Source: Antedon mediterranea (lineage: Eukaryota; Echinodermata; Crinoidea; Comatulida; Antedonidae). From it: a stretch of DNA of 64,000 bases. Of the stretch, positions 35,432 through 47,400 are shown one piece after another. The translations under genes were made by a program, and so were the position numbers. Numbering within the stretch: the stretch's first letter is position 1; each line of letters opens with the position of its first letter. Location: assembly GCF_964355755.1 (NCBI RefSeq), contig NC_092675.1, positions 4,932,312 through 4,996,311 on the forward strand. The letters run 5' to 3'. Under the pieces are notes generated by a model. The model worked only from the letters and a program-made list of their open reading frames with translations, was not told where the DNA came from and did no database searches.

Positions 35432-38400
35432 ATGGACTACTCTCGTTTCAGGCTTGCAGCCATGTCAGCAACAGGTCGGTACGATTCGGTGAAATTGTTG
35501 ACGCTTGTGATTATATGCCTGAGCATTGTTTCAAGATGTAATTGTGGTCTGCAGACAGTCCATGTTACCAGACGATGTTGGTAAGTGTCTTGAATGTAAC
35601 AGAGGCAATGTGATCTTAAGCTCTGTCTACACTATCAAACTAGTTTGATAAAAATTGTGTGCCCAAATATGGAAGTGATATGCACAAACATGGTAGTGAT
35701 ATGACATGACCATGTCCATATATGGGCACATCACATTTTTTTGTCACAACATCAAGTTTATAGTGTAGACAAGGCTTTAGGGAATATGGAAATATACATT
35801 GTTTGTCAATTGAATTTTGTCTATAGTATGTTTGATTAAACACTCAAATTATGTCAATATTTTCTTCTCATACCTAATATGCCTATAATACTGCATGGCT
35901 ATATCAAGAATGAATCTCGCAATTAACGCATGTTATCATTTAGAAAATAGAATATTGTACCTTAAGCTGAATCTGGAGATGCATAGACCCACCTCGAGAT
36001 TGCACTGTTCATTTTGACCCAACTTTTCTCAATTTAATGTTTTGTCTCAAATACCTATACTGTAGTACATATCTTCTTCAAATGCCATTATGTTTTACTG
36101 TGCATTCTGTTAATTGTCGAATGTTCTGATACCATTATTATTTTAATAAATCACCTTCACCAGTGTAATACAGTACAAGGATTAAAAACTGCCAGCAAGT
36201 TCTACTTGAATTGTGTTTACGGTCATAGATTCTTAGGACCGGAAACGTTTTGTGACCTATCCCTATATCTTTCCTGAATAACTTATGCACATCGTACAAA
36301 GATTTGTCAATAGTATTACTATTCTACCATATTTTAAGAAAATTATATGTAGATAATTACTCTGAAGTAAATAAAAATACTATCTATTATCCGGGAATTA
36401 ATGCAATCAATCACCCGGTTGGCTTTTCACAGATAACAATATCTAAGGAAATCCTTACAAGTCATTTTGCATTATGTGTTTGTTTTCAAGGACGAAGTAA
36501 TGATCTTAATAACATAATGTAGGAGATAAACTCTAAATTCATAATCACAAACAAGTTCCTGGTATATTTAATATTTTCTTTCCAAACACCTAATTTATGA
36601 ACAATGAACATGGATTAACTTTTGACAAATATTGTTTTCTTTAATTGAATCGTTCATATAAATTTAAATTGTAATATTTAGGCTACTGTCATGTTATAAT
36701 TATTTCGTACTGAAATAAAATTCGATTCTTTAAACATAAATAATTTGTTTTCTGTTTATACAGGTCCGATGTACAAAATCCAGTGACAAACCTTAATGGA
36801 CAGAATACAACATGTTTTTCCAAAAACACAAACGGTAAACTATTCCTATTACACGCTTTGTGTGGTATAATTAGCATCATCATTATCTTGTGATTAATTA
36901 ATAATTACTTAATGATTAATTAAATGTACTTCAACTATACCGTAGTTTATTATACGACTAACACTCTATCGAATATCATTTAATTTAATGATTACAAATA
37001 ATATTAGTCATACCGAACTATTAGGCCTACCAATAATATCCGCCTGACCTTAACGAAAAAACCGGTGGTATGAATGTTGAATATGTGCGACATGACAGGG
37101 GCGGCGGTATTCATTGAATAATTTCGATTTCTATTTGTGTTACGGTAATACTTTCAATTTCACGAGTCAACTACAATTTCCTACACTGTTACGAACACCG
37201 CCCCAACTGGATACTGTTTCGACAAGCTAAATTGTCTATACTTATTTCATTATTTTTTTCAGAGGCAATTTGTTATAAAATAAAAAATTATACCATTCAA
37301 GAATGTGAACCACCATGGAAACTAGTGGCATTCAAAGATCCTATTGAGATAGATCATCTTGCAATGACGTTGTTTAATGGAACTGATTTAAACATCGGTT
37401 TAAACATTGTTACTTCTGAAAAAGTGTTTAGAAACTTTAACTTACTTACTGAAAATAACGATTGTACGGCTTTTAAACCGTTCAATAATGCAATCAGTGT
37501 CAATTTGTGTGCATTTGTTATAGCGCGGACAAATACCGATTACTACGAGGTACACTTTCATAACACGTCTAAAGGCTGCAGTGAGCATGTTAGCACTTAT
37601 TATTATGCGTGTTCAAAAACGGTCAGAATAGGTAAGTTTTAATATTGTTTTAACTACCTCGATAAATTACTATTGTCGGTTAGGAACTACAGCAAATTTA
37701 ATATTAGAAGGTTTTTTTTTAATTGAGCGATTCTGCCTTAAAATAATGTATTCGTAGATTTATAAAAGAAGATATTTTATGCTGAATATGGTCAGGGTAA
37801 GGCTTGATCGTGATCTTTAAACGATCGGAAAATCGAAATGGAAATTTACCAACGTAAATTTTCTTAAGTTATTAGATGTTATACACAAAAATTAACATCA
37901 AACTCTCAACAAAGATGAAATATTAAAGATAAACTTCTCTTGTAATAAATGTAGTCAACGCATCCCAAGAGTCTGCGTCATCGCCGACAAATGAGACCAT
38001 CATCTCGCCGACATCAATGGTTACTCCAACAGCAGGAATTGATATGCTGATCATCATTGTCATTATAGCTGCTGGGGCAATCAATGTACTAATCATTCTT
38101 GTAATTACAACGTGTTGCTGTTACTATAAACAAAAGGTTTGTCTTACTTTTGTCTGAATTTATTTGTATATTATAACTATATTTCACGATTAGACACTTG
38201 AAATAAAAGTAAGTAGGCTATACATGGCCCTGTATATAGTGATAATGCACTTTCGCGCTTACACAATCTAAAAACATTTTCGCTGCGCGGCGGTGATGTT
38301 GAGTGACCGTGAAACCTTTTAGGTGCGAAAGCGCCGATCGTGTCCCGGTTTTCGCCAGCCCTGGTATGATAATTCAGTAGCCATTATCTGATTTGCTATC

Positions 38401-40880
38401 AATTTAGATGTTTTTTCTAAAAAAGAATACATTCAACTTACAACTTATACGGGAATGTTCCGATAGCTGCTGTTCTGGTGAAACTTGCTTCCTTCCGAAG
38501 CAAATGTTCATAAAACCTGTAGAATAGCAAGCGATGAGACCACAGCTGATATTTGAGTATTCAAATAGAAATGAACCTCAACGGGAACGTTGAAATAATT
38601 GACATAACAATGGTTGTTACGTAATGGAGCTCAATAGAGAAAGAACGTTCGCTAATGAAAAGAAAATTCTAGATGAAGGTGTTCTCATCTATTTCTCAGT
38701 ATTTTATTATTTTTTCTGTTTAGATTAGCTATACGGAAAAGTCACTGGTAGGCTATAGTTTTAGGTCCACATGAACACACTGCACACGAATTTCCGACTA
38801 CTATACCAATTAAAACCCCACAGTATCAGAGGAATGAGCAATCCATGGATATGTAGAAAGACTAAAGAAAACTTTATGATATAATATTAGTATAGGCCTA
38901 TAAACACTTTCTAGGAAAAAACCACCATGCTAAATCGCAAACAAATCTTATCTTTAAAGAAACAGCCGTCAACCATTCGTTGCAAGCAAGATCTATTTTT
39001 GCCAAAATGTAAAAACAGATTTATTATTCTATATCACGACGTATGCGTGCAATACACCATGGAAACCATATATAAAAGACCAATTTACACAGAAGACCAG
39101 TCGGTAATGGTAAGCGGAAAACCGCGTAGCTGGTACCCTGTCACTATCCTTATACAAACAATCAGTCACGTCGTAGTTGTTTCTGAATAATAAGAAAACT
39201 AGGCCAACTACGGCACTCGTATCAATTTAATTATTTTCCCGAAATCGAATCTGTTTTTATTGTAAGCGCATTTCGGCTAAATCGTTGTTGTAAGTGACGT
39301 CACATCCAAACAATTACATTTTAAATGGGGCTAAACAGATAAAGAAACAAAATGCCGGCGTACATTTAATATTGAATAATCAGTGATAGGTTATCTCCCC
39401 CACTTTAATTTGTATCTCCAGGTATTGTGTCTGACATGAGATACAGGGAATGTTCATGAATTTATATAAGGAAGTACATTTGGTGTTCTGGTATTTGATT
39501 TCTTTGATTACTACGCATGCGTTGCCTGAAGCGATTTCTCCGGTCCAGCTTACAGGGAATTGAAAATCAAGGATTCGTTAAACCAGGGAGTTGTAAATTA
39601 TTTTAAAACTCCCTGGTTAAACGTTGAAGATACTATTATATTTCGTAATCACAATGACAGTTGTGTAGTCGTCTGACTGGTTGATGATTTCCTAAAATGT
39701 CAATAATAAACATGTTTATTTCCTTTTCTTTCAGTATCACAAAAAGTCTTTATTGATCAGTGGTTCAATGAAATATACAAGTAAGAAAATACTTCCGTTG
39801 CTCATATTCATAGTGTGTATTGTATTTCAAATGCACATAAACAACTTTGAAAGACCAGGCATATGTCGAAATTATTTATTCCAACATTTCCAAAGCTTTT
39901 TATAACTATTCAAATTACACAAATGTATTTATCAAAAAGGGAAATGTTAACGTTGTATCGAAATAACGTGAATTATATCCTTTTTGAAGGTTTCGAGGTC
40001 GTGCATCAGCCGACAACTCACACTTGACCTTGTATTTATTGTTTTGTTTTCCAATGTATTTCCAAATTATATTTTAAAATGGAGTCGACAGTAACGTTAT
40101 TATTGTTTTTTTTTTGCAGATCGTTCGCTTCCAACACCAGCACCAGAAGCCACTTACAAACCCAGTCTGAGTGAATGCGGCGAATACGCTTACCCTACAC
40201 TGCCAACTTTCCTAAGTAGGCCTAGTAATAAACAACCCGATCAAGATGAGAGCTCTGCATACATGTTATCAAATGCACCTCTAGAAAGAATGGACGACGA
40301 TTGCGAATACATGGGTCTGGGGGAGACTGTCAATGAACACCGTCAGAAATCGATCTTAACAGTAAAACGACGTAAACATCAACAAAGACAGAATCGTAAT
40401 GTATCTTCCTATTTAGAAGTTGAAGACGTATCTGAAACCAATAATTTGAATCCCCAAGGTCCCATAGCACACACATATGCCGATCTAGACAGCACCACAC
40501 AGTGTAATAGCCATGAAGTTGGCGCAACAACACATCATACCACAAATCAGAAACAGGAGAGTAATTGTTACATGGATCTTGATGACGCTGCTCGCACACC
40601 GAACAGGCATATGGATGTATCTGTATACAAAGATCTCCATGGTCATATCATTCCATCAGGCTGCAACAGAAAAGGATGTCAAGAATGTAAATCGGCTCGT
40701 ATGAATCAGACAACAAAGCATTCATCATTTAACCATGATAAATCTACGGAATCGCCATTATACCAAGAGGTCGAACAACCAGTCTTTTATATGGCTGTCG
40801 AAGGGAAGAGTAAAGCCTCTTGTGAAATTGGCCATATGGCGAAGTGCTTTGACGACAATACGTATTCGTTTTTAACATAA
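35432..40880 (+). CDS. G5: single-pass CTLD-like receptor with multi-tyrosine tail (525 aa)
   Basis: Exons 35432-35580, 36764-36834, 37263-37631, 37955-38136, 39735-39780 and 40120-40880 join in frame (1578 nt), phases 2,1,1,0,1, identical to G3. A TTTATAAC element lies about 40 bp before the ATG. Hydrophobic leader about 20-35 (LLTLVIICLSIV) suggests a signal peptide, or the second in-frame ATG (codon 11) may be used. The linker ends TRRCW. The ectodomain starts ICYK and has ECEPPWK (C-x3-W-K), several N-glycosylation sites (NYT, NGT, NTS) and a C-terminal YYYACS. The membrane helix (GIDMLIIIVIIAAGAI onward) is followed by four consecutive residues Cys-Cys-Cys-Tyr. The tail has YAYPTLP, as in G2, plus YMGL, YLEV, YADL, YMDL, YKDL and YQEV-x5-YMAV. 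A possible poly(A) signal lies at 42070. Ligand unknown. Confidence 0.86.
35618..35778. mobile_element. Small MITE copy 2 (G5 intron 1)
   Basis: The left end AAGCTCTGTCTACACTATCA is mirrored by a right end TATAGTGTAGACAAGGCTT. Both this copy and 32578-32732 carry CAAACTAGTTTGA and 'atggacatg'-type blocks, but in opposite orientation. Confidence 0.78.
39576..39623 (+). repeat. Perfect 17-bp hairpin in G5 intron 4
   Basis: CGTTAAACCAGGGAGTT (39576-39592) is exactly complementary to AACTCCCTGGTTAAACG (39607-39623), with a 14-nt AT-rich loop. It may be the remnant of a foldback element; no function is proposed. Confidence 0.85.
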
Positions 40881-42479
40881 AATTAGTTTACAGATCGTAC
40901 CATAAATAACCATGTTCATGACATGACATTTTCCCCTCTTAACATCATGCGACATGGCAGACGCAATGATGATACTAAAAGTGAGTACGAGCGCTAGGTA
41001 TAAGGAATCTTGTGTTTATTGGCGAATGGTTGGCATATTTTGTCGTCCAGGGTTGGCATTTATCAATATTAATTTATTTTGATTTTGACTTAAGCTGAAA
41101 TATTTAAGAAGTGCTTAAGCAAATACATTTTAATTTGCGCATGCGTAAAATTAAACTCCAGAGGGCAGCAAATTATTTCTTAAGACGAAAAATCCTTGCT
41201 TACGCGTGCGCATTAGCTTTTTTTAAATCCCTACAAAAGGTGGCGCATTCTGGTTGTTATGCTTTTATTACTTGGAATAGAAAAAGAGCACAACAGTCGG
41301 AAATACATACGAAAATCATTCGCTCTAAACTTAAATCAAATCAACAATTTTATACAAAATTAAGCAAATATTTTTTTGTATAGGCCTATAAATACATCTG
41401 ACCAGGGAAGCCCTGATGGTGATTTTGTTGCTAAGCAAGTTTGATAAATCCGGCCCCAGTATCTATTATGACAACCTGCAATTATATTTTTCTTTTACTT
41501 TATTATTGCAATGCTATTGTTAAGTTAAACTGTAAAATAGACCTATATTTGAGGCCTCATATATAGTTTAATTTCAAATGAATGCCAGTGAAAGTAATTG
41601 TATCATAATTATAACGATTTATATTTAACACCATTCGATGTATTTAACATGAATTATATGGATAAAAACAAAACATTTTTTTGGTAAAAATTGAAATGAT
41701 CTAGACTATGTTAGTTCGTTTGTTATGTGCAGATCTGTTAGACTACGTCATCCTTTGACAAAAACAGGTTTAACAACTCCTTTATTCCCTTCTCAATTTG
41801 TCTCTCTTTAACAAACAATTTGTAAGATAATTACTGTAATTACTTTTAATGAACTGTACATAGGCCTACAATGTATTTGACTTATATCGAATTGTATTGA
41901 TGTTTTAACATGGTCTTTTTATTACGAATGTAACGGGGAACTGAGTCTCACATTTTATAATTATTATGTGACAATAACGTATATCTATGTCTATGTCTAT
42001 GTTTTTACACCAAGACAATTTTAGAAGCGGTATATAAAGATATGTGATATTAGATTAGATTTATTCTACAATAAATGAAAATCCAGCTTGAAGATAACAA
42101 CGATGTATTTATTTAGGAAGAGAAGCAGTATGTATATACATTTTCTTTGCTGTGAAAAAAAGTAATTGAAGTATACGAAAGTTATACCAGAAAATTACAA
42201 TATCATAGGCCTATATTTCGATATTCGATAGGCCTATATTTCGCGACCCCATGATCCTATTTTGGGAATTTTTGCGACCCATCATTGCGTATTTGATCTT
42301 AAAGAAACACTCCCCTACCCATCGGCATCATCTTTACAATGTTTTACATTTGTTCCTAATTGGCTGACACTTGTATTTGTGTTCTCAAAATTGAGGGCGC
42401 TAAGAATAAAATTTAGGAGATTGAATCCACAGAAAAAAAACACTGACTGAACCAAAAGTTAAGTGACCCATTCATAGTC

Positions 42480-42723
42480 CTTTCCCTACATCTGGTAATG
42501 TCGTGGAAACGACCTCAATGCTGTGGCAGAGACAATGTGTCGTTTCCACGGCATCACCAGATGCATTGACTTGCTTGTGTGGTGGAACGGGGGACGTATT
42601 ATTTTGTGAACCCCAAACACAGTAGCATATAGCTTTAACTCGTTTCCACCACGACCAGCATGGGGTTCGAACCCATGACATCCGCGTTGTTAACACGACG
42701 CTACTCACCTGAGCTAACCGATC
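42480..42723 (-). mobile_element. tRNA-Val-like SINE
   Basis: On the minus strand, 42723 to 42653 folds as a tRNA. Acceptor arms GATCGGT/GCTGGTC pair fully with wobbles. The D-arm is GCT..AGC, the anticodon stem is TCGTG/CGCGG around TTAACAA (anticodon AAC, Val), and the T-arm is ATGGG-TTCGAAC-CCCAT. Box A (TTAGCTCAGGTGAGT) and box B (GGTTCGAACCC) are intact. A non-tRNA body continues to about 42480 and contains a large imperfect hairpin (42488-42563, arms CATCTGGTAATG.CGTGGAAACGAC). The attached body argues for a SINE rather than a cellular tRNA gene. Confidence 0.7.
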
Positions 42724-43361
42724 ATGTTGGATAATGAACAGGTTAATATCAGCTTTGACGGTCATGAATATATTTATGACGTAAAGATGAATTACATAAT
42801 ATGAAGTACGTATACATTGTCAGCTGCTCAGTCATGTACTTTGTGGCGTCACGGGTAATGCTCTAGCTTGGTTTCGAAACTCTGAAAGTTTTGTTTTTTT
42901 AATGAAATAAATATTGTTTTTATTTTATTTTGAAAGATATTGAGACAGTTCAGTTAATTTAGGAAATAGGTAAGCTATTTTTGCGATTTCACGGTCATAT
43001 TAATACATTAGACATGATGCATACATAATCACTATCGTTATAGTAATCTCTATTAATGGGGCCATAGGCATTTTGCCACCCGCATCCTGTTGCCAGCACA
43101 TCAAAAATGCACAATTTGTTAAATGACATCCCTAGCTGGAAATGGTACTTTCGCACGTAAAAATGATGATAAATGGCACCCGCTAGTTGGCCGGAAACGA
43201 CACTCTAATAATAGCGCGCTCGCAATTGGCAAAACGCTCGTAGCCAGCTACTTTTTCCGCCGGTAAACACAATTGAATTCAATGCTAACGTCAAGGGGTT
43301 CTCCCGAACCATAAAGGTCTGAACTATGGAACGCCTCCTCTGCCTTCAGTTCACATTTATC

Positions 43362-43634
43362 ATGCAGTACACACCAATGGTCATGCAGTACACACCAATG
43401 GTCATGCAGTACACACCAATGGTCATGCAGTACACACCAATGGTCATGCAGTACACACCAATCGTCATGCAGTACACACCAATCGTCATGCAGTACATCA
43501 TGCAGTACACACCAATCGTCATGCAGTACACACCAATGGTCATGCAGTACACACCAATGGTCATGCAGTACACACCAATCGTCATGCAGTACACACCAAT
43601 CGTCATGCAGTACACACCAATCGTCATGCAGTCA
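43362..43634 (+). repeat. 21-bp minisatellite, 12 copies
   Basis: Unit CATGCAGTACACACCAATGGT, with a G/C variant at one position and one truncated copy in the middle. Because 21 is a multiple of three, frames are open on both strands, but they are an artefact of the repeat. Confidence 0.93.
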
Positions 43635-44464
43635 AATATTGCGTAATTTATACCGCCATCTATCGACAAAATTGAATATCACGTGACTTTTATTAGACGG
43701 CTGTAAAACTAAGGCTATATACAAACTTTATACTACGTTCTAAAAGGGGATTCACCACTTGTATATTACCAACAAACTATGCGTCAACAGTGTCCATTGC
43801 CCCGTCGTTGCTTCCCAATTTGTGTGTTACGCTACGGACTCGTCGCACGTCAACATAGGGAAAAACTGTAGATGTAAAATATAATCAGTGTTGTAGATTC
43901 TACACAACTGAGAACATTTCACATATAAATCAGTGTATAAAAAGTTTCAGTATCGGGAATAATCTCGTGACCCATACATTTTTTTCGCGACCCATAAATT
44001 GGGTCACGACACATAGGTTGCGGAACGGCGCTACGACAAGTCGCATAGGCACTTCGTGTTTATCTTGCGCCGTATAATACACATATTATACGAAAAAACC
44101 TCATCTTCAGACTGCAACAGACGGACTTACTAACTATTTTACCGTGACTCGTGATTGTTTTCATGATAGCCCAACTATCAATATGCAGGTTTAATAATTC
44201 AGGAGAAACGCAAGGAAGTAAATTCCGGAAGTACTTCCAATACCATGTATATAGTGATACGCCGGCTGTGACGACGATCGCTTTATGAACTTGATTTCGT
44301 TTACTGATCTCGCCAACCAATCGCATCTATTGAGAGATTCGTGGTATCATCCCGGACATTTTTAGATCAGTTCTACATGAATTATAATACATTTGGCTAT
44401 TTACACGGAAATTACACTGTCTAACAAGCGTGTGCTAAAATCGCAAGTGTAATAACAGGATAAA

Positions 44465-47400
44465 ATGCTACTTGTGTTAATTTTCCACGCGTTAGTTGCG
44501 TCTAAAACGGTTGTTTCACAAACACCTAACGTGACTACTACGGGGACTACTACGACAAACATAATAACAGAAAGCGTCAAGATTGTCAATAGCTGCAATG
44601 TCGGCACGTAAGTTATTTAAATACAATTATATTTTAGGCATATTATAAAGCGATGGCACCAGATTACTGATAGCCATAGATTATAAATCAACAAACACGT
44701 TCCCGCCTGTTTACACTATCACTTTCATCACTTTGTTTAGTATGTGCTAGGCGAATCGTTACATGGCCGACAGAGGATATGCTGTTATTTATTAAATACA
44801 TAGGACTAGAATTATTTAAAATATGATTGAAAAAAAATATCTGAAACGAGATGATATGAGTGTTATCGTGACTCTTTGTATTTTATAAAGCAAAATCAAT
44901 TTAATACTAATAATGATAGGCCTGATAAATACCGACATTTAATATTGGAATGAAGTGCTGAACTTATGATTTATCTTTTGTATTGTTTTTGCCAAATTGT
45001 AAGGGAAGGAACAAGTCGAACCCAACCCTTAATGCGTCCACCTATTCATTAAATAAATGTTTCGTCGATCAAGCCTAGCCATATGGTGAAATAGATTTAT
45101 GATAGAAATAAATGCTGGTATTGATATATTACTTTAAACAAATAATAAAAGCCATTCCTGTTTCCTGATGACGATTATGTATAGACTGTTACGAGTCTTT
45201 AATAGTATTAATAAGCATGATAACAAGGTATTCAGCCATATTGATATAGATGTAATATGAACAATGACATAATGGAGAGATTATTAATTTATATGATGAG
45301 AGTAGTGTATCCAGTAGTGGGATACTGGATACTAAACACCACCTCTACCACTACCTGGATGCTAAACACCACCTATACCACTACCTGGATGCTAAATACC
45401 ACCTCTACCATCACCTGGATACTAAACGCCACCTCTACCCCTACCTAGATGCTAAATACCACGTATACCACTACATGGATGCTAAATACCATCTCTACCC
45501 CTAACTGGATGCTAAATACCACCTCTACCACTACCTGGATACTAAACACCACATATACCACTACCTGGATACTAAATACCACCTCTGTCACCACCACCAC
45601 CTGGATGCTAAACACCACCTCTACCACTACCTGGATGCTAAATACCACCTCTATCACCACCTGGATACTAAACGCCACCTCTACCCCTACCTGGATGCTA
45701 AATACCACCTCTACCCCTACCTGGATGCTAAATACCACCTCTACCACCACCTGGATGCTAAACACCACCTCTACCCTTACCTGGATGCTAAATACCACCT
45801 CTACCACCACCTGGATACTAAACACCACCTCTACCACTACCTGGATGCTAAACACCACCTCTACCACTACCTGGATGCTAAATACCACCTCTGCCACCAC
45901 CACCACCACCACCTGGATGCTAAACACCACCTCTACTACTACCACCTGGATGCAAAGCACCACCTCTACCACTACCTGGATGCTAAGCACCACCTCTATC
46001 ACTATATCTGGATGCAAGCACCACCTCTACCACTACCTGGATGCTAAACACACTCTACCACTACCATGATGCTAAACACCACCTCTACCACCACCTGGAT
46101 GCTAAACACCACCCCTACCACTACCTGAATGCTAAACACTACTACTACCTGGATGCTAAACACCACTCCTACCACTACTTGCCCTAATAAAATCAGCATA
46201 TACTAGAAATATATGTTGCCATATTTCTAACACTTGTTCGTTGGCTGCGTAACAACAGAACTACAAAATGCTAATGCGAAATGTTAAAATGAATCAAATT
46301 AGATAATCTACAAAGTAAGAGAGGAATGTTTAATAGTAGCAATGAAAATGTATGTTGATTATCAGTTATAGAAATTAAAAATACTAAGTCATACCGTAAG
46401 ACAGAAATTTGTTTTGAAAACTGGTATTAGACCAGGAGCCCAGAGGGGTCAACCTAGCTGGAAAGTTAACCAATTTCTATGCATGTGGCAATTATCTACG
46501 TACATATCAATGTATGGAAATGACAGTCTGGCGCGTTTCTTTTGGTGGGTGTGGCTAGGAGGGACACTGTAAAGGGTAAAAAAAATGAGCTAGATCAGCT
46601 GAAAAGTTAACCCCATGAAATATTTTGCAAATTGTTTGACATAGAATGAAATATAAGGAATGGCTATTGCCAGACGATTTTAGTGGTGGGGGGTGCCTGC
46701 CAGACCCCCATTTCTGGAGGGCCAAAAATGAGCTAGATCAGCTTAAAAGTTAACCCTCTAAAACTGGTGGGAAAATGTTCAATAAACTCATAACTATCAT
46801 GAATGACCATTGCCAGACATTTTCAGTGGTGGATTGTACCCGCCAGACCCCGTCAAACACCCCACCCACAAAAAATTGAGCTAGATCAGCTGAAAAGTTA
46901 ACCCCATGAAATATTTTGCAAATTGTTTGACATAGAGTGAAATATAATGAATGGACATTGCCAGACGATTTTAGTGGTGGGGGGTGCCTGCCAGACCCCC
47001 ATTTCTGGAGGGCCAAAAATGAACTAGATCAGCTTAAAAGTTAACCCTCTAAAACTGGTGGGAAAATGTTCAATGTACTCATAACTATTATGAATGACCA
47101 TTGCCAGACATTTTCAGTGGTGGATTGTGCCCGCCAGATCCCGTCAAACACCCTCACTCCCAAAAATGAGCTAGATCAGCTGAAAAGCTAACCTTTTAAA
47201 ACATGCTGTAGAATGTTCAGCATGATCCCTAGTATAATAAATGACCATTGCCAGACATTTTAAGTGGTGGGTTGTGTCAACCAGGCCCCCTCAAACACCC
47301 AACCCCCAAAAATGACCCAGATTAGGCCAAGGGTTAACCACTGTAAAACTGGTGGGAAAATGTGTAGTATACTGTCAAGGATATGAATTGTCATTACCAG

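Larger units (their letters stand above)
40881..44464. other. Intergenic region G5-G6
   Basis: Contains the G5 3' flank, a tRNA-derived SINE (42480-42723), and a 21-bp tandem repeat (43362-43634). A 43000-43300 segment is less AT-rich than its surroundings but has no recognisable identity. No gene is supported. Confidence 0.4.

Noticed and set aside
38927-39190. 87-codon frame in G5 intron 4
   Set aside because: Intronic, no phase-compatible splice sites that extend the G5 frame, composition like the surrounding DNA.
42653-42723. Functional tRNA-Val gene
   Set aside because: The tRNA fold is good, but a non-tRNA body and hairpin follow directly, and the D-arm is short; a SINE fits better.
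43326-43669. Open frames on both strands encoding MQYTPMV- or CMTIGVY-type repeats
   Set aside because: They are the 21-bp minisatellite read in frame; no start context, splice sites or homology.
45257-46069. 206- and 190-codon repetitive proteins on opposite strands
   Set aside because: Artefact of the 30-bp minisatellite, lying inside G6 intron 1.
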